Assembly (NCBI RefSeq): GCF_009730915.1
Contig: NC_052478.1
Coordinates: 20,936,387 to 21,000,386 of the forward strand
Reading direction: 5' to 3'
Source: Dioscorea cayenensis subsp. rotundata
Taxonomy: Eukaryota; Streptophyta; Magnoliopsida; Dioscoreales; Dioscoreaceae
DNA: 64,000 bases
In this document: piece by piece, positions 12,520 to 24,068 of the stretch
Layout of the letters: every line of letters begins with the position of its first letter
How positions within the stretch are numbered: position 1 is the first letter of the stretch
The notes under the pieces: model-generated
What the model was told of the DNA's origin: nothing
The model's input: the letters and a program-made list of their open reading frames with translations, nothing else
Database searches by the model: none
Translations under genes and position numbers: made by a program

Positions 12520-14565
12520 ATGAAGAACGCAAGAGCAGGTCGTGGATGGGTGGTAGACTGGTGTGGCGGCTTAGGTTGAAAAAAATTGATGAAAGAAAAG
12601 AGTGATGGTAGGGTTTGTTCTGATTTTGTCTTTTTTTTGGTTTTTTGTAAAACAAATTAAAAGTTCCATTATGGGCTTGGGTCTTAAATAAAATTTTAAT
12701 TCCATGGACGCTGCCCCCTTGACCCCCACTCGCAAGAGCAGGACGTGGATGAGTGGTGGACTGGTGTGGCGGCTTAGGTTGAAAAAAATTGATGAAATAA
12801 AATAATAATGCTAGGGTTTGTTCTGATTTTGTGGTTTTTTGTAAAACAAATTAAAAATTCCATTATGGGCTTGGGCCTTAAATAAAATTTTCCTTCAAGG
12901 GGCGCTGCCCCTGGAAAACCCCTTAGGGGGCGCTGCCCACTTGACCCCGCTCGCAAGAGCAGGTCGTGGATGGGTGGTGGACTAGTGTGGCGGCTTAGGT
13001 TGAAAAAAATTGATGAAAGAAAATAATAATGCTAGGGTTTGTTCTGATTGTGTGTTTTTTTGTTTTTTGTAAAACAAATTAAAAATTCCATTATGGGCTT
13101 GGGCCTTAAATAAAAATTTTTTTCCTTCTGAGTGGCGCCTCAGAAAACTCTAAGGGAGCGCCCGCCCTTGACCCCCGCTTCATAAGAGCGGTCGTGAATG
13201 GGTGGTGGGACTGGTGTGGCGGCTTAGGTTGAAAAAAATTTGATGAAAGAAAAAGAATGATGCTAGGGTTTGTTCCGATTTTTGTGTTTTTTGGTTTTTT
13301 TGTAAAACAAATTAACAATTCCATTATGGGCTTGGGCCTTAAATAAAATTTTCCTTACAGGGGCGCTGCCCCTGGAAAACCCCGCAGGGGTCGCTGCCCC
13401 CTTGACCCTCGCTCGCAAGAGCAGGTCGTGAATGGGTGGTGGACTGGTGTGCTGGCTTAGGTTGAAAAAAATGATGAAAGAAAAGAATGATGCTAGGGTT
13501 TGTTCTGATTTTGTGTTTTTGGTTTTTTTGTAAAACAAATTAACAATTCCATTATGGGCTTAGGCCTTAAATAAAATTTTCTTTCTAGGGGCGCTGCACG
13601 TGGAAAACCCCGCAGGGGGCGCTGCCCCCTTGACCCCTGCTCGCAAGAGCAGGTCGTGGATGGGTGGTGGACTGGTGGGGCGGCTTACGTTGAAAAAAAT
13701 TGATGAAAGAAAAGAATGATGCTAGGGTTTGTTCTGTTTTGTAATTTTTTTTGGTTTTTTGTAAAACAAATTAAAAATTCCACTATGGGCTTGGGCCTTA
13801 AATAAAATTTTCCTTCCAGGGCCGCCGCCCCTGGAAAACCCCGCAGGGGGCGCTGCCCCCTTGACCCCCGCTCGAAAGAGCAGGTCGTTGATGGATGGTG
13901 GACTGGTGTGGCGTCTTAGGTTGAAAAAAATTGATGAAAGAAAAGAATAATGCTAGGGTTTGTTCTGGTTTTGTGTTTTTTTTGGTTTTTTGTAAAACAA
14001 ATTAAAAATTCCATTATGGGCTTGGGCCTTAAATAAAATTTTTCTTCCAGGGGTGCTGACCCTAGAAAACCCCGCAGGTGGCGCTGCCCCCTTGATCCCC
14101 GCTCGCAAGAGCAGGTCGTGGATGGGTGGTGGACTGGTGTGGCGGCTTAGGTTGAAAAAAATTGATGAAGGAAAATAATGATGCTAGGGTTTGTTCTGAT
14201 TTTTTTTTTTCTTTGGTTTTTTGTAAAACAAATTAAAAATTCCATTATGGGCTTTGGCCTTAAATAAAATTTTCCTTCCTGGGCCACTGCCCCTGGAAAA
14301 CCCCGCAGGGGGGCTGCCTCCTTGACCGCCGCTCGCTAGAGCAGGTCGTGGATTGGTGGTGGACTGGTGTGGTGGCTTAGGTTGAAAAAAATTAATGAAA
14401 GAAAAAAATGATGCTAGGGTTTGTTCTAATTTTGTGTTTTTGGTTTTTTTGTAAAACAAATTAAAAATTCCATTATGGGCTTGGGCCTTAAATAAAATTT
14501 TCCTTCCAGGGGCGCTGCCCCCTTGACCCCCGCTCGCAAGAGCAAGTCGTGGATGGGTGGTATCA
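12520..14565. repeat. ~230-bp tandem array (about 9 units) amplified from the hAT upstream region
   Basis: Anchor 'GAGCAGGTCGTGGATGGGTGG' and variants recur with the GCAGG core at 12535, 12738, 12959, 13189, 13421, 13649, 13880, 14111, 14341 and 14542. Spacing is 203, 221, 230, 232, 228, 231, 231, 230 and 201 bases, with shorter edge units and very regular inner ones. Each unit contains, in plus-strand order: the anchor, GGCTTAGGTTGAAAAAA, TAGGGTTTGTTCTG, AAACAAATTAAAAATTCC, TGGGCTTGGGCC and a G+C-rich near-palindrome (GGGGCGCTGCCCC, repeated). The first unit overlaps the 5' flank of the hAT transposase. All open frames in the array are by-products of the repeat. Confidence 0.9.
12609..12685 (-). 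promoter_or_regulatory. hAT promoter motifs: telo-box plus site II
   Basis: On the minus strand (the direction of the transposase), site II-type AGCCCA (12672-12677) precedes the telo-box AAACCCTA (12609-12616), about 230 bases upstream of the transposase ATG. In the next unit both site II copies are intact (TGGGCT at 12866, TGGGCC at 12872 on the plus strand). Site II plus telo-box is the known arrangement of plant ribosomal-protein and PCNA promoters. Activity is inferred, not seen. Confidence 0.55.
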
Positions 14566-15069
14566 AGATTATCAAAACTTTCTTAGAATATCAATTTAAA
14601 AATATATAAAAAAATATATATACATACTCTTACCATTTGCTTTTCTTACCCTAGAAAAACTCTTTTTGCCCGCCATGCCCATATTAATCTGTCTCTTTCG
14701 ATTATTTGCATTTACTTCTGTGATTTTCTAGATAAACATTTCCATTACTATTAGCATAGTTGGGAGAAAGTAGTTTTGACATTATAAAGCAATTAAAAAC
14801 TAAAAATTGTTATACCTATGCATTTGTTGAATTCCAATAGTTCAAAAGTTATTTGAATTTATCTTCTCCAATATGTTGTGGGTGATTCAATATTCTTAGC
14901 TTATCAGTTTTGTACTTATAGTAATGTTCTTTTGTCACCCTACACTTATATACTCTCCAATCATCTCCAATTGTAACCAGAACCCACTTTTTACCTTCTT
15001 GAGGGACCATGTATTTTTTCTACACAAACAATTACATTTAATCAAATTATAAAACAACATGCCAAATGT
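14566..15069. other. Non-coding CACTA interior
   Basis: Starts abruptly after the last array unit. AT-rich, with no recognisable domain. It may be an intron or the 3' region of the CACTA gene. No hAT right terminus was found here. Confidence 0.5.
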
Positions 15070-15770
15070 TTAATATGAAAAGAAATTATTAGGTAACAAA
15101 CAAGTAAGATTCTTATAAACCTGAACATATTCCCATAATGACTCTTTTGTAGCCATTTTGCTCCAATTAGTGACAGTAAGGGGTGCAAGTGTTGAATTTC
15201 GCGCCAATGTTCCTAGGAAACTGCTAAACTCACTCAAAGTCTTATCATTTGGTCCTATTGGCTGATTTAATTCATTCAATAATATTGGTTTTAAGTTTTC
15301 CTCAGACCGTGCATGAACTGCTTTCATTGCTGTTTGACCTCTCTTTTTCAGTGTAGAAGGGCCTGCATTATATGTGAAAGCATTATAATTGCATTATATA
15401 TGCATAAACATGATTATATATTGAATGTAGTAACTGAACCTGCTGAGCTTCTAATTGCGTCCTCAATTGCCATTGTTGCAACCGTTGGTGGAGGTACCCC
15501 AATTTGCATGGTTGAGTTTTGATTTATTTCTTGTTGATTTTAAGAATCTATATGATCTAGATCTTGTTGCTCAACCCCAATCCTCATTTCTTGCTCCATT
15601 TGTACTTCGTGTTGTTGATTATGATTTGTTTGTGTGGCTTCCTCTAATGCATGATCTTGTGTGTGTACTACATTTACATAAGCTTGACTTCTACAGAACT
15701 TACGTTGTGTCCGCAAATATGAAGCAATAGTCCATGGTTTCACAAACTTCTTTGTCTTCTTCATTGTCAA
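15070..15770 (-). pseudogene. CACTA-associated Transposase_24-like fragment
   Basis: Two minus-strand open segments. At 15770-15540, a K-rich start (MTMKKTKKFVKPW). At 15327-15070, 'ELNQPIGPNDKTLSEFSSFL' then 'GTLARNSTLAPLTVTNW'. The second resembles the 'G.P.G....F..FLG..AR......L....W' signature of the Transposase_24 (Ptta/En/Spm) family, the TNP1-like accessory protein of CACTA elements. The segments are split by an intron or by breaks near 15,330-15,540. Probably non-functional, given the state of the neighbouring domains. Confidence 0.6.
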
Positions 15771-16369
15771 TATTCAGAATTTTTTTACTCGCAAGATTTT
15801 TCTACACTTGCAAACATGCCAAAATCTAATCAATCATGAAAAATATATACTATAACAAGTAATGTGTCAAAAAGTACTTTAAAAAAATTTTCTGCACTTT
15901 CAAAAATGTCAAACCAAGATATATGACATATAATGTTGGTTGCATGCAAGACATTAGCTCTTAAAATTATCACATGTAAAATTAGTGAACAAAATCATTT
16001 TAAATAAAATCAATTGATAGTTTAAATTCATTATTTTCGGAAACAAAATCATACCTAATAGAATTATCGTGAATAGCACTTGAAATAGCTAGCCTTAAGG
16101 AACTTTATATGAGCCTCGTGAAACTCATCACTACAGTGAAAAAGAAATATTTTTAGATATAGGAAATTATCAACTAATCCCTAGTCACATGAAATTATTT
16201 TGGAAAAAAATCACAAATATTATTAGCTTGAAAAGAACACAATAAACTAAATATGCATTATAATAAAAATGGGGACACGCAAGAAAATAAAACCAAAATT
16301 TCTAACATCATTTAATATCAACCATCACATTTACAAAAACTAGATATTTGATAAAAATGAAAAATCTTT

Positions 16370-16995
16370 TCTAATCATTAATATCCATCCAATCCCAATT
16401 GGTATCATCAATATCTGAATCTTCTTCTATCTCTTCATTTTCTTGGACTTGTAACAAATGTAAAGATATATCGATACTTTCAACAACTTGATCATCTCTT
16501 GCCCAATTTATAGATTATGTATCATCATGTGATTCACCAATATCATGTGAATATTCATCAATCTCACTCCAAAAAACTTGCTCAATATTTAGACAATTTT
16601 CCTCTTCAAGGCTATATAAATCTCTTGGAACTTTTTTCATAATATAATGTAACCCAATTCAATAGGATCTTCAATATAGAGCACTTGTTGCACTTGTAAA
16701 GCAATGACCAAAGGATCATGCAAGTAGCATAACTTGTTAAAATCTACACAAGTGAGCCCATAATCATCTTTCACAACTTGAAACCAAACACACCTAAATA
16801 GCACATCATTGAACTTGCCCCAATAGTCAATTGCAATTATTTCATCTATTGCTTCATATTAAGTAACATCTCCAACAATTGTTTTTGATCCCTAGCACTT
16901 GAAAAACTTGGAGTTAAAGCTTGCAAAGTGACTCCACTATTTTGAGTTTTGCATCTTGCATCACGTTTTCTAGTGTGAAATGAAATCCATTGATG
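16370..16995 (-). pseudogene. CACTA DUF4216 domain remnant
   Basis: The minus strand from about 16,995 gives 'GYYINGFHFTLENV'. Later come 'KDDYGLTCVDFNKLCYLHDP', then 'VIALQVQQVLYIEDP' and an acidic tail 'EENEEIEEDSDIDD'-like near 16,400. This is the DUF4216 domain that follows Transposase_21 in plant CACTA transposases. In-frame stops and frame changes (for example around 16,850-16,900 and near 16,517) break it. Confidence 0.65.
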
Positions 16996-17282
16996 TAATA
17001 CCCTTTATATTTGATAGCAACTGGATTTGGCCATTTAGAGAACCACATAATATAGTCATGTACACGTTCATTGTTCACCCTTTATACAAACCAAAATATA
17101 AGATCTTGACTATGAGTTTGTGCTATTTACCATCTACTTGATTTAATTCTTCAGTTTATTAGGTTTTCGTGTTCTCTGCATTCATCACATACAAATATAT
17201 TTAAATAATTACAACTCATGATGCTTAAGAAAAATAAGAGAGAAAAAGCACACACAAAATCTTTAAGAGGCATGATTTCTTC

Positions 17283-18953
17283 TTACTTGATGTATTCCTC
17301 CACTTGTTTGTCTCTATAATTGAACAAAGCATAACGATAAGCTTGTGCTAAGGACTCCTGGTCCAAAGTGAAAGTCTTGCCAATATTTCTCTTTTTCCCC
17401 ATAATTGGATGACCAAGCTTAGGGAAAATAGGAGATGCTCCATCATCCATTGTAACTATATTAGAATTCCTCCCATATCTACTAAATCTTGTCTTCACAC
17501 CATCACGCATATATCTCGAGCAAAATACAAAGCATTCCTCGGCTAAATATCCTTCCACAATAGATCCCTCCGAAGACCCATGTAACATATTTTCTACTAT
17601 GCTTCAAATATTTTGAACAAGTCCCATAATTACAATAAGGACATGCTAACATTCCTTTGATGCTCCATCCTGATAACATAGCATAAGCTGGGTAGTCGTT
17701 AATTGTCCATAATATATAATGCCACCCACATGAGAAATATTTGTTTTCTTGTAGCATCATATGTTTCAACACTAATTTCCCATAAGTGCTTCAACTCTTT
17801 AATCAAAGGCTACAAGTAGATGTCAATATATTTACCAGGTGATCTAAGACCCGGAATAATCATAGACAAAAAAATGTATTCAGACTTCATAAAGACCAAT
17901 GGTGATAAATTGTAATTGATTAACATAACAGGTCATGTGCTATATGAAATACTCATCGTTAGAAATGGATTGAACCCATCACTTGCAAGTCCTAACCTCA
18001 CATTACGAGGGTCTTGAGCAAACTTGGGATGCAAATCATCAAATCTTTCCAAGCTTTGGTATCAGCCGGATGCCTCAAATTTCCATCATTCAAACGATCT
18101 GTTGCATGACATCTCATTGCAGTAGCTGTCTCTTCACACATGAACAACCTCTGTAGCTTAGGAGTAAGAGGAACGTATCATAAAACCTTAGCAGGTATAG
18201 TGGAGGATTTAGCATTATCATCTGCAAATTTGTCCTCCAATTTCCACATAGCACCACATACATGGCAATTATTTGCTTCTTCATTCTCATCCCAAAACAA
18301 CATAAAATCATTTGGGCATGCATGTATTTTTTTGTAATCAAGACCCAAATCTCTCACTGTCTTCTTAGCTTCATTAAAAGAATTTGGAATTGTAGCATCA
18401 GGAAAGGCTTCTTTTAATAAATCTAGAGGGTCACCAAATGCCACATTACTTAGTCCATGGAGACACTTGAAAAGATATAATCGAACAATGAAAGAAAGCC
18501 TTGAGAAACTCTTGCACCCTAGATAAAGCTCTTGTCGGCCTTCCTCCATTAACTTGTAAAATTTTTTTGCCTCCGTATTTGGACCTTCACAAATTCTTGA
18601 AAGGTTTTGCTCTCCAATTGCTACATCTCTATACATATCTTCCAGCATGACATTCATGTCATTAAGAGGATCAAGTCTTTCACAATGTGATGGTAATCCT
18701 TCAGAATACATTGACAATCCTTTTCTATGGAATACCCATTCAGTATAGCCTTCTATGAAACCATAGACTATCAAGTGATCTCTAACTGTTGCTCTATAAT
18801 ACCAATTATGGTTCAAACACTTTTTGCACGGCAAAGTATTTCTTATCCTTGCGCGGTCCTTTGAAATGCCATATCTAGAAAACCATCAACTCCACTAATA
18901 TATGCCGCACTAGCTCTTGGGAGAGCTATCCATTCTCTATTTCTATTACTCAT
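17283..18953 (-). pseudogene. CACTA transposase (Transpos_assoc + Transposase_21), broken
   Basis: A start codon at 18953 opens 'MSNRNREWIALPRASAAYI'. A 1-base shift near 18,855 leads into 'LPCKKCLNHNWYYRATVRDH', the transposase-associated domain, with a Cys-rich 'CHVCGAMWKLEDKF' near 18,265-18,220. The Transposase_21 core follows: 'HYILWTINDYPAYAMLSGW' and 'KGMLACPYCNYGT' at 17,720-17,620, then 'GSIVEGYLAEECFVFCSRYM' with 'GVKTRFSRYGRN' at 17,570-17,480. Stops and frame breaks interrupt 17,590-18,180 and elsewhere. In the family this protein cuts the CACTA ends; this copy could not. It belongs to the 9,158-23,804 element. Confidence 0.8.
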
Positions 18954-21900
18954 CACTTATAACTTTTTACAAAAGAAAAAAAAATCCATGGGCGTTACAT
19001 ATATTTAAATAAGTTATTGCATGCCTGCCTTTAATAACAAAATATTAAATAAGCTATTGCATTAAACTAGAAAGTGATATTGCATAAAACAAGTATTCAT
19101 CAAACAAATTTTCTCATCCAATTGCAATAAATGGGAGTGTTCTTACCAACTATTCACTAGTCTTGTTGATGAAGTAATGTTAGATATCACTTGTGTAATT
19201 TCTTTTCAAATAAGAGTTGATAAACCTTGAAAAACAAAAACAAACATGTCAAAAATATGTAAATAAACACTAATGACAAAAACAAGGATCTAAATTGGAA
19301 GAAAAAAAAAAGGAAAAGAGGAGGAAAAAACAAGAAATGCAAAAAAATTAAAATTAAAATATAAAATAATAAAATAATAAAAAAAAGTAATAATAAATAA
19401 AAAAAATAAAAATAATAAGTAATAAATAATAATAATAATAATAATAATTAATAAATAACAAATAAATAAGTACAAATTTTATCCTGCAAGGGGCAATTCA
19501 AATGAGAAGCTACAAGCTAGACATTGTTTTTCTGAAAATGGTTTATGGATCTAGGCAAAACTTCAAGAGAATAATTACTACACTTGACAAAGAACAAATT
19601 CCACAACTTTAAACTTTGGTTGGAAGGACAGCAACTAAGGGTAATGCCAACTATTCAAATAAATATTTCCATAATAAAATTTTACAAATAATTATAATTT
19701 AAATTAAAACAAAAACTTATGTGAAAAGTATATATATATATATATGTAGCATACGAATAATATTTATAAAAAAAAGTTTCTAAAAGATATTTATTTTGAC
19801 AATAGGAAGTTTATGAGGTTATTATATATATATATATATATGTAATTTCAGATGTTATAAGGGGATATCCGGAAAAAAAAAAAGCTCCAAATGGTTTTCT
19901 CATTTCCCCTTTTCTAATTGTACCTAATTAGTTTTATAATAAAACCAAACACAACTTAGATTGGAGCAGAACAATCACATCCAAATGGAATCAATTGAAT
20001 AAATATATATATATATATATAAACAGAGCAGGTCCAAGTCCAACCCCAATTATTTTTGTTGATTTTAACAAGCTTTTCCAGTTATTTATTTATTCATTTA
20101 TTTATTTATTGTCATAAGCCAACCCAAATACAAAATGTATTTATGAAAAAATTGTTTAAAGGAAGACAATGATGGAAATTAGTAAAATCATAATTAAAAT
20201 CTCCAACAAATTTCCTCATCATATGTTTAATACATGCATATATTACTGCCACACTTCACAAACCATACTACAGGGATCTCAAGAAAAAATCCACAATATA
20301 TAACTCAACACATAATTAATGATTCCAAATAATAAAGAAATTAATCATACAACACATACATTTAGGGCAAATATTGAAAAGTTAATAGTAAATCCATCCT
20401 CATCACAAACATCACTGCCATTTAAGAGACTTGATGCAAACTAACAAAACTCCACATAAATACATCCACATATTTTATTGCTAGGGCTACAAACAAGGCA
20501 CATGTGAATAAGGCCAGGATTACTTGAGCTCAGTTCAAATGGTTTTTTACTTAGGCTATTATTCAGCTCAACAAACTACAGGAGAAAAGGCAACCAAGAG
20601 AGAAACACAAGCTGTGATCTGAGACAGCTAATAATTAGTAAAATGTTCATGTATTTCAACTCTGAATCTCTAGTATATGATCGGAACAATTTATATAGAA
20701 ATATAATAAAACTCAAATATCAAAGTTTATAGAGCTAAATACGTACAAGCCTACCACATTCGATCTCAATTCATTAGTTATTAAATCTAACATCTCAGCA
20801 AAAACTTTGCTAATTTGTTAATCAAAGCCGTATTGAACCAAAATTAAAGCCCAATTGGAGTTATTCACAAACCACTACATATTATTGTCTTATTTATTAG
20901 AAACCTACATGCAAACAAGCCTACTGCATTAACTGCAGAAATATAGCAATACTTATATTACTTAAATATCAAGCTATATTACTTACATTTAAAAGACTCC
21001 ACCAAATTTGAGCTCAACACTTTTAGTTATTGAACCTAACATCTTAAAACAAGCTTTGCTAAATTTTATTTAAACAATTTCAATTGAGCCAAAACTCAAG
21101 CCCAGTTGGAGTTGCACATGAGAGACTTGATTGATTCGGCAGTCTTATTTATCAGAGACCTTTGTATGCTATTTCAAAGTCAAAACCCAATACAACTATA
21201 TACTTTTCAATTGCTTCATAAAAAAACTAGAGATTTTCCTAATCATCAGATATTTGTTTATTTCAAGCAACTGATAATTAACATTCTAATCACTAGGAAC
21301 ACTAAAAAGAATCCGCAACACGCTTTGATCAATTGATACTCAATAAACATCAAAATTTTTCAAATAAATCACATACATTATCCAAAGACAAAAATCAACA
21401 GGCACCAGAGATGTAATCATTCACGAAGCTTTTTTTCTCAGCGATTGTCCAAGGACACCACCAATCCCATCTTGCAGATCGATTGAGAAACCCTGGATAA
21501 GAAGTAATGGATTCAATGGAGCTCATTAGGTTTGTGATAAAATGAGAGAAATCAGAGAACATTTATGAAAACTTCAAGAAAATACAACCAAATTTTGTAG
21601 ATCTGAATGCTATAAACAAGATCAATCAGTGCTTCAAACAGAAAAATGGAAGAAGTAAGAAAATCTATCCCTACTCCAAAGCACTAGATCTATTGAATAG
21701 ATAGCAAAATTAACCAAAATAGGCCCATAATGCACAAATGTACTCAAAACCAAAGTAGGATTAAACTGAGAACGATCAGATCTATTGAATGCATAGAAAA
21801 ATTATTCAAAACAATGGCCGAAATCCAAAGAGATACTCAAAATCAAAGCAGGACTAAAAGACTAGAATGTAAAGATATACTCAAAGCCAAAGTGTGATTC

Positions 21901-22234
21901 AACTCAAAACCATTAGGTCCATGCATAGCAAAATTAACCTAAAAAATCCAGAATCCACGGATATTCTAAAAATCAAAGCAGGGTTAAACCAAGAACCTAT
22001 CGAATGCGTAGCAGAATTAACCAAAGAAGACTAGAATCCACAAAAACACAAACAACAGATTCAAAATCCACAAAGCTAAACCAAAGGCATAATCAACAAC
22101 AAGAACCAGCACGAATTACATCAATCCCCAAAGATCCCAATCAAATAAAGCAAATCAAGGACAAAACTTAGGGTTTTTGACAAAACGATCGATTCAATAG
22201 CAAATCTAGAAAAAAAAAACGATAGATCCTTTAC
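18954..22234. other. Non-coding 5' region of the CACTA element
   Basis: More than 3 kb without a supportable gene. It includes ATT/TAAT-rich low complexity at 19,360-19,460, TA runs near 19,733, 19,820 and 20,003, and plain AT-rich sequence. It is upstream of the transposase start and probably contains a long first intron. Confidence 0.5.
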
Positions 22235-22459
22235 CTGCGAGGGTGATGAAGGGAGGGTTCCAGCCCTAGGATTGGGAAGCACGAGGAAGGAGCTCGTCGT
22301 TCTCCTCGCAATTGCAGGGCTGATGACATGAACCAGTCCAATTGAGCACCAGCGAGAGAGAGAGAGAGAGCGAGCGTGAAGAAGAGGGCCAAAAGCATGA
22401 AGCGTGAGAGAGAAGAGGGCATGAACCAGCGCGAGGGAGAGTGAGAGAGGAGAAGAGTG

Positions 22460-22462
<3 letters not shown>
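22235..22462 (-). other. Possible untranslated first exon
   Basis: On the minus strand this G+C-richer, CT-rich segment ends with a good donor (GCAG|GTAAAG at 22235/22234). It lies upstream of the CACTA transposase. It looks like a 5' UTR exon of the element or of a captured gene. Only donor quality, composition and position support it. Confidence 0.3.

Positions 22463-22505
<43 letters not shown>
22463..22505. repeat. (GA)n microsatellite
   Basis: Uninterrupted AG dinucleotides. A shorter GA run lies at 22,353-22,370. Confidence 0.95.
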
Positions 22506-22508
<3 letters not shown>

Positions 22509-22840
22509 TATTAGGGCTTTTTTCATAACATAATTTAGATTTAAGTTATATATTTGGAATTATCTTAATTATAATCATGTAGTTTTCTAATTTTCAAAAT
22601 AATTCTCAATCAAGGTAATTTATTAGGGCTTTTTTCATAACATAATTTAGATTTAAGTTATATATTTGGAATTATCTTAATTATAATCATGTAGTTTTCT
22701 AATTTTCAAAATAATTCTCAATCAAGGTAATTTATTAGGGCTTTTTTCATAACATAATTTAGATTTAAGTTATATATTTGGAATTATCTTAATTATAATC
22801 ATGTAGTTTTCTAATTTTCAAAATAATTCTCAATCAAGGT
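22505..22840. repeat. Perfect 3 x 112-bp tandem repeat
   Basis: Copies start at 22505, 22617 and 22729, each opening AATTTATTAGGGCTTTTTTC and ending TTCTCAATCAAGGT. I see no difference between the three copies. After 22840 the sequence diverges at once (GGTTTTTT). Confidence 0.95.
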
Positions 22841-22958
22841 GGTTTTTTAATTTTTAAAATAATTTTGTTATGATATTATTTATTTATATTGGTAAAAATG
22901 AAATATTTAATGTGAAAGTTCTTATTGAAATTTATAATTATAAAATTATAAAATTTTT

Positions 22959-23010
22959 AATAATAATAATAATGATAATAATAATAATAATAATAATAAT
23001 GATGATAATA
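22959..23010. repeat. (AAT)n microsatellite
   Basis: AAT repeats with two GAT interruptions. Confidence 0.9.
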
Positions 23011-23499
23011 AAATCTGTGTGAAGTGGACTCAAAGCACATAACGAGAACCGGGTTGGGACCAGGCTTGGACTGGCTCGACAGCAAATACAAATAAGATGC
23101 AATCATCTCGCGAGTACACCATACCGTTCAATATCCTGATTACGATGCCACTTAATATCGCTTTTTAAGAAGGAAAACCGAGATATTTTCCTGTCTTTCA
23201 TGAGGGTTTGGGAAAATAAACTATTATATTTCTTAACTTATGCATATTTAAAATAATAAACTTGTTTAATTATATTCTTAATAAGTATTTATTTTAGAAT
23301 TAAAATTTTTTTAATTAAAAAAAATCATCACAAACCGCATAAGAAGGTGATTAGTGTCTTTGTTATTTCAGAAAATAGATAAATAAATAAAAAAAGGCAA
23401 CATGCATATCACAACACGAACGCAACAATTATAAAAAAATGCTGCCTATCACAACACATACACAACGTTGCCTATCATAACACATACACAACTGTTATA

Positions 23500-23772
23500 A
23501 GAAAATCATCGTGATATCATAACCCATAAGCGGTGGTTTTTAAAAACCGCTAGCATTATAATCCATATGCGACTGTTATGAATCATCGCTTTTTTTAACA
23601 TTTGTAGCGGTGTAGAACCCATCGCATCATCTATCCTAATATGCAGCAGTTGTTACAACAGATTGAGCCAAATGTAATACTTACTTAGAAAATTTCTTGT
23701 AGCGGTATGAAAGCGCTACAAAACCGCTGTAATAAATAGCCTATTATAGTAGTTTTATAATCGTTGCAAGGT
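23500..23772. repeat. CACTA right subterminal repeats
   Basis: Multiple 'AGCGGT' and 'ACCGCT' phrases in both orientations (for example near 23,530, 23,546, 23,607, 23,701 and 23,722). They match the left subterminal motifs. Confidence 0.65.
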
Positions 23773-23804
23773 AGCCGCTGCATAAGTGCAGTTATGTAGT
23801 AATG
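23773..23804 (-). repeat. CACTA right terminal inverted repeat
   Basis: The reverse complement reads CATTACTACATAACTGCAC followed by TTATGCAGCGGCT. There are three mismatches to the left TIR; the second base of the canonical CACTA end is intact but the third differs (CAT for CAC). Confidence 0.75.
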
Positions 23805-24013
23805 TATCCGCATTGCACTAACAATGAAGTAGTGGATGTCTGTAGCTTAGCATGTTCAGCTCATGATTTTTCACAAGTGTCACCTAAGGGCTTCAGCAGA
23901 GAAGAGAAAGAGAGATGCTAGAGGAAGATAATAAGGTAAACTACCGATGAAGATGGTGGGAGGAATGTGGAAAGAATGATTAGAGATATGTGTAACCTAA
24001 CTTCATCTCCATT

Positions 24014-24068
<55 letters not shown>

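Larger units (their letters stand above)
9158..23804 (-). mobile_element. CACTA (En/Spm) element, 14.6 kb with nested hAT
   Basis: The left end starts CACTACTACATAATTGCAC at 9158. The reverse complement of the right end (23804 back) starts CATTACTACATAACTGCAC, so the ~32-bp TIRs differ at three positions. Both ends are followed by subterminal repeats with 'GCAGCGGTT...AACCG(T/C)TGCA' phrases. The internal minus-strand coding remains are, in order, a Transpos_assoc domain, Transposase_21, DUF4216 and a Transposase_24-like segment, as in plant CACTA elements. Flanking 3-bp sequences are TGT (left) and TAT (right), which is not a perfect target duplication. The hAT at 9,479 and the tandem array to 14,565 lie inside the left half. 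Confidence 0.75.

Noticed and set aside
12640..14460. Several 60-91-residue minus-strand open frames with repeated 'MFYKKTKN...' starts
   Set aside because: They are translations of the 230-bp tandem array; they repeat with the array period and have no family match.
19290..19475. Open frame rich in Ile, Tyr and Phe
   Set aside because: Translation of an ATT/TAA low-complexity tract.
21420..21490. Possible small exon near the CACTA 5' side (open in two minus frames)
   Set aside because: Short, with no recognisable protein family and no supporting neighbouring exon.
22231..22526. Leu/Ser-rich open frames resembling signal peptides
   Set aside because: They arise from the (GA)n/(CT)n microsatellite and a likely 5' UTR; no conserved protein follows.
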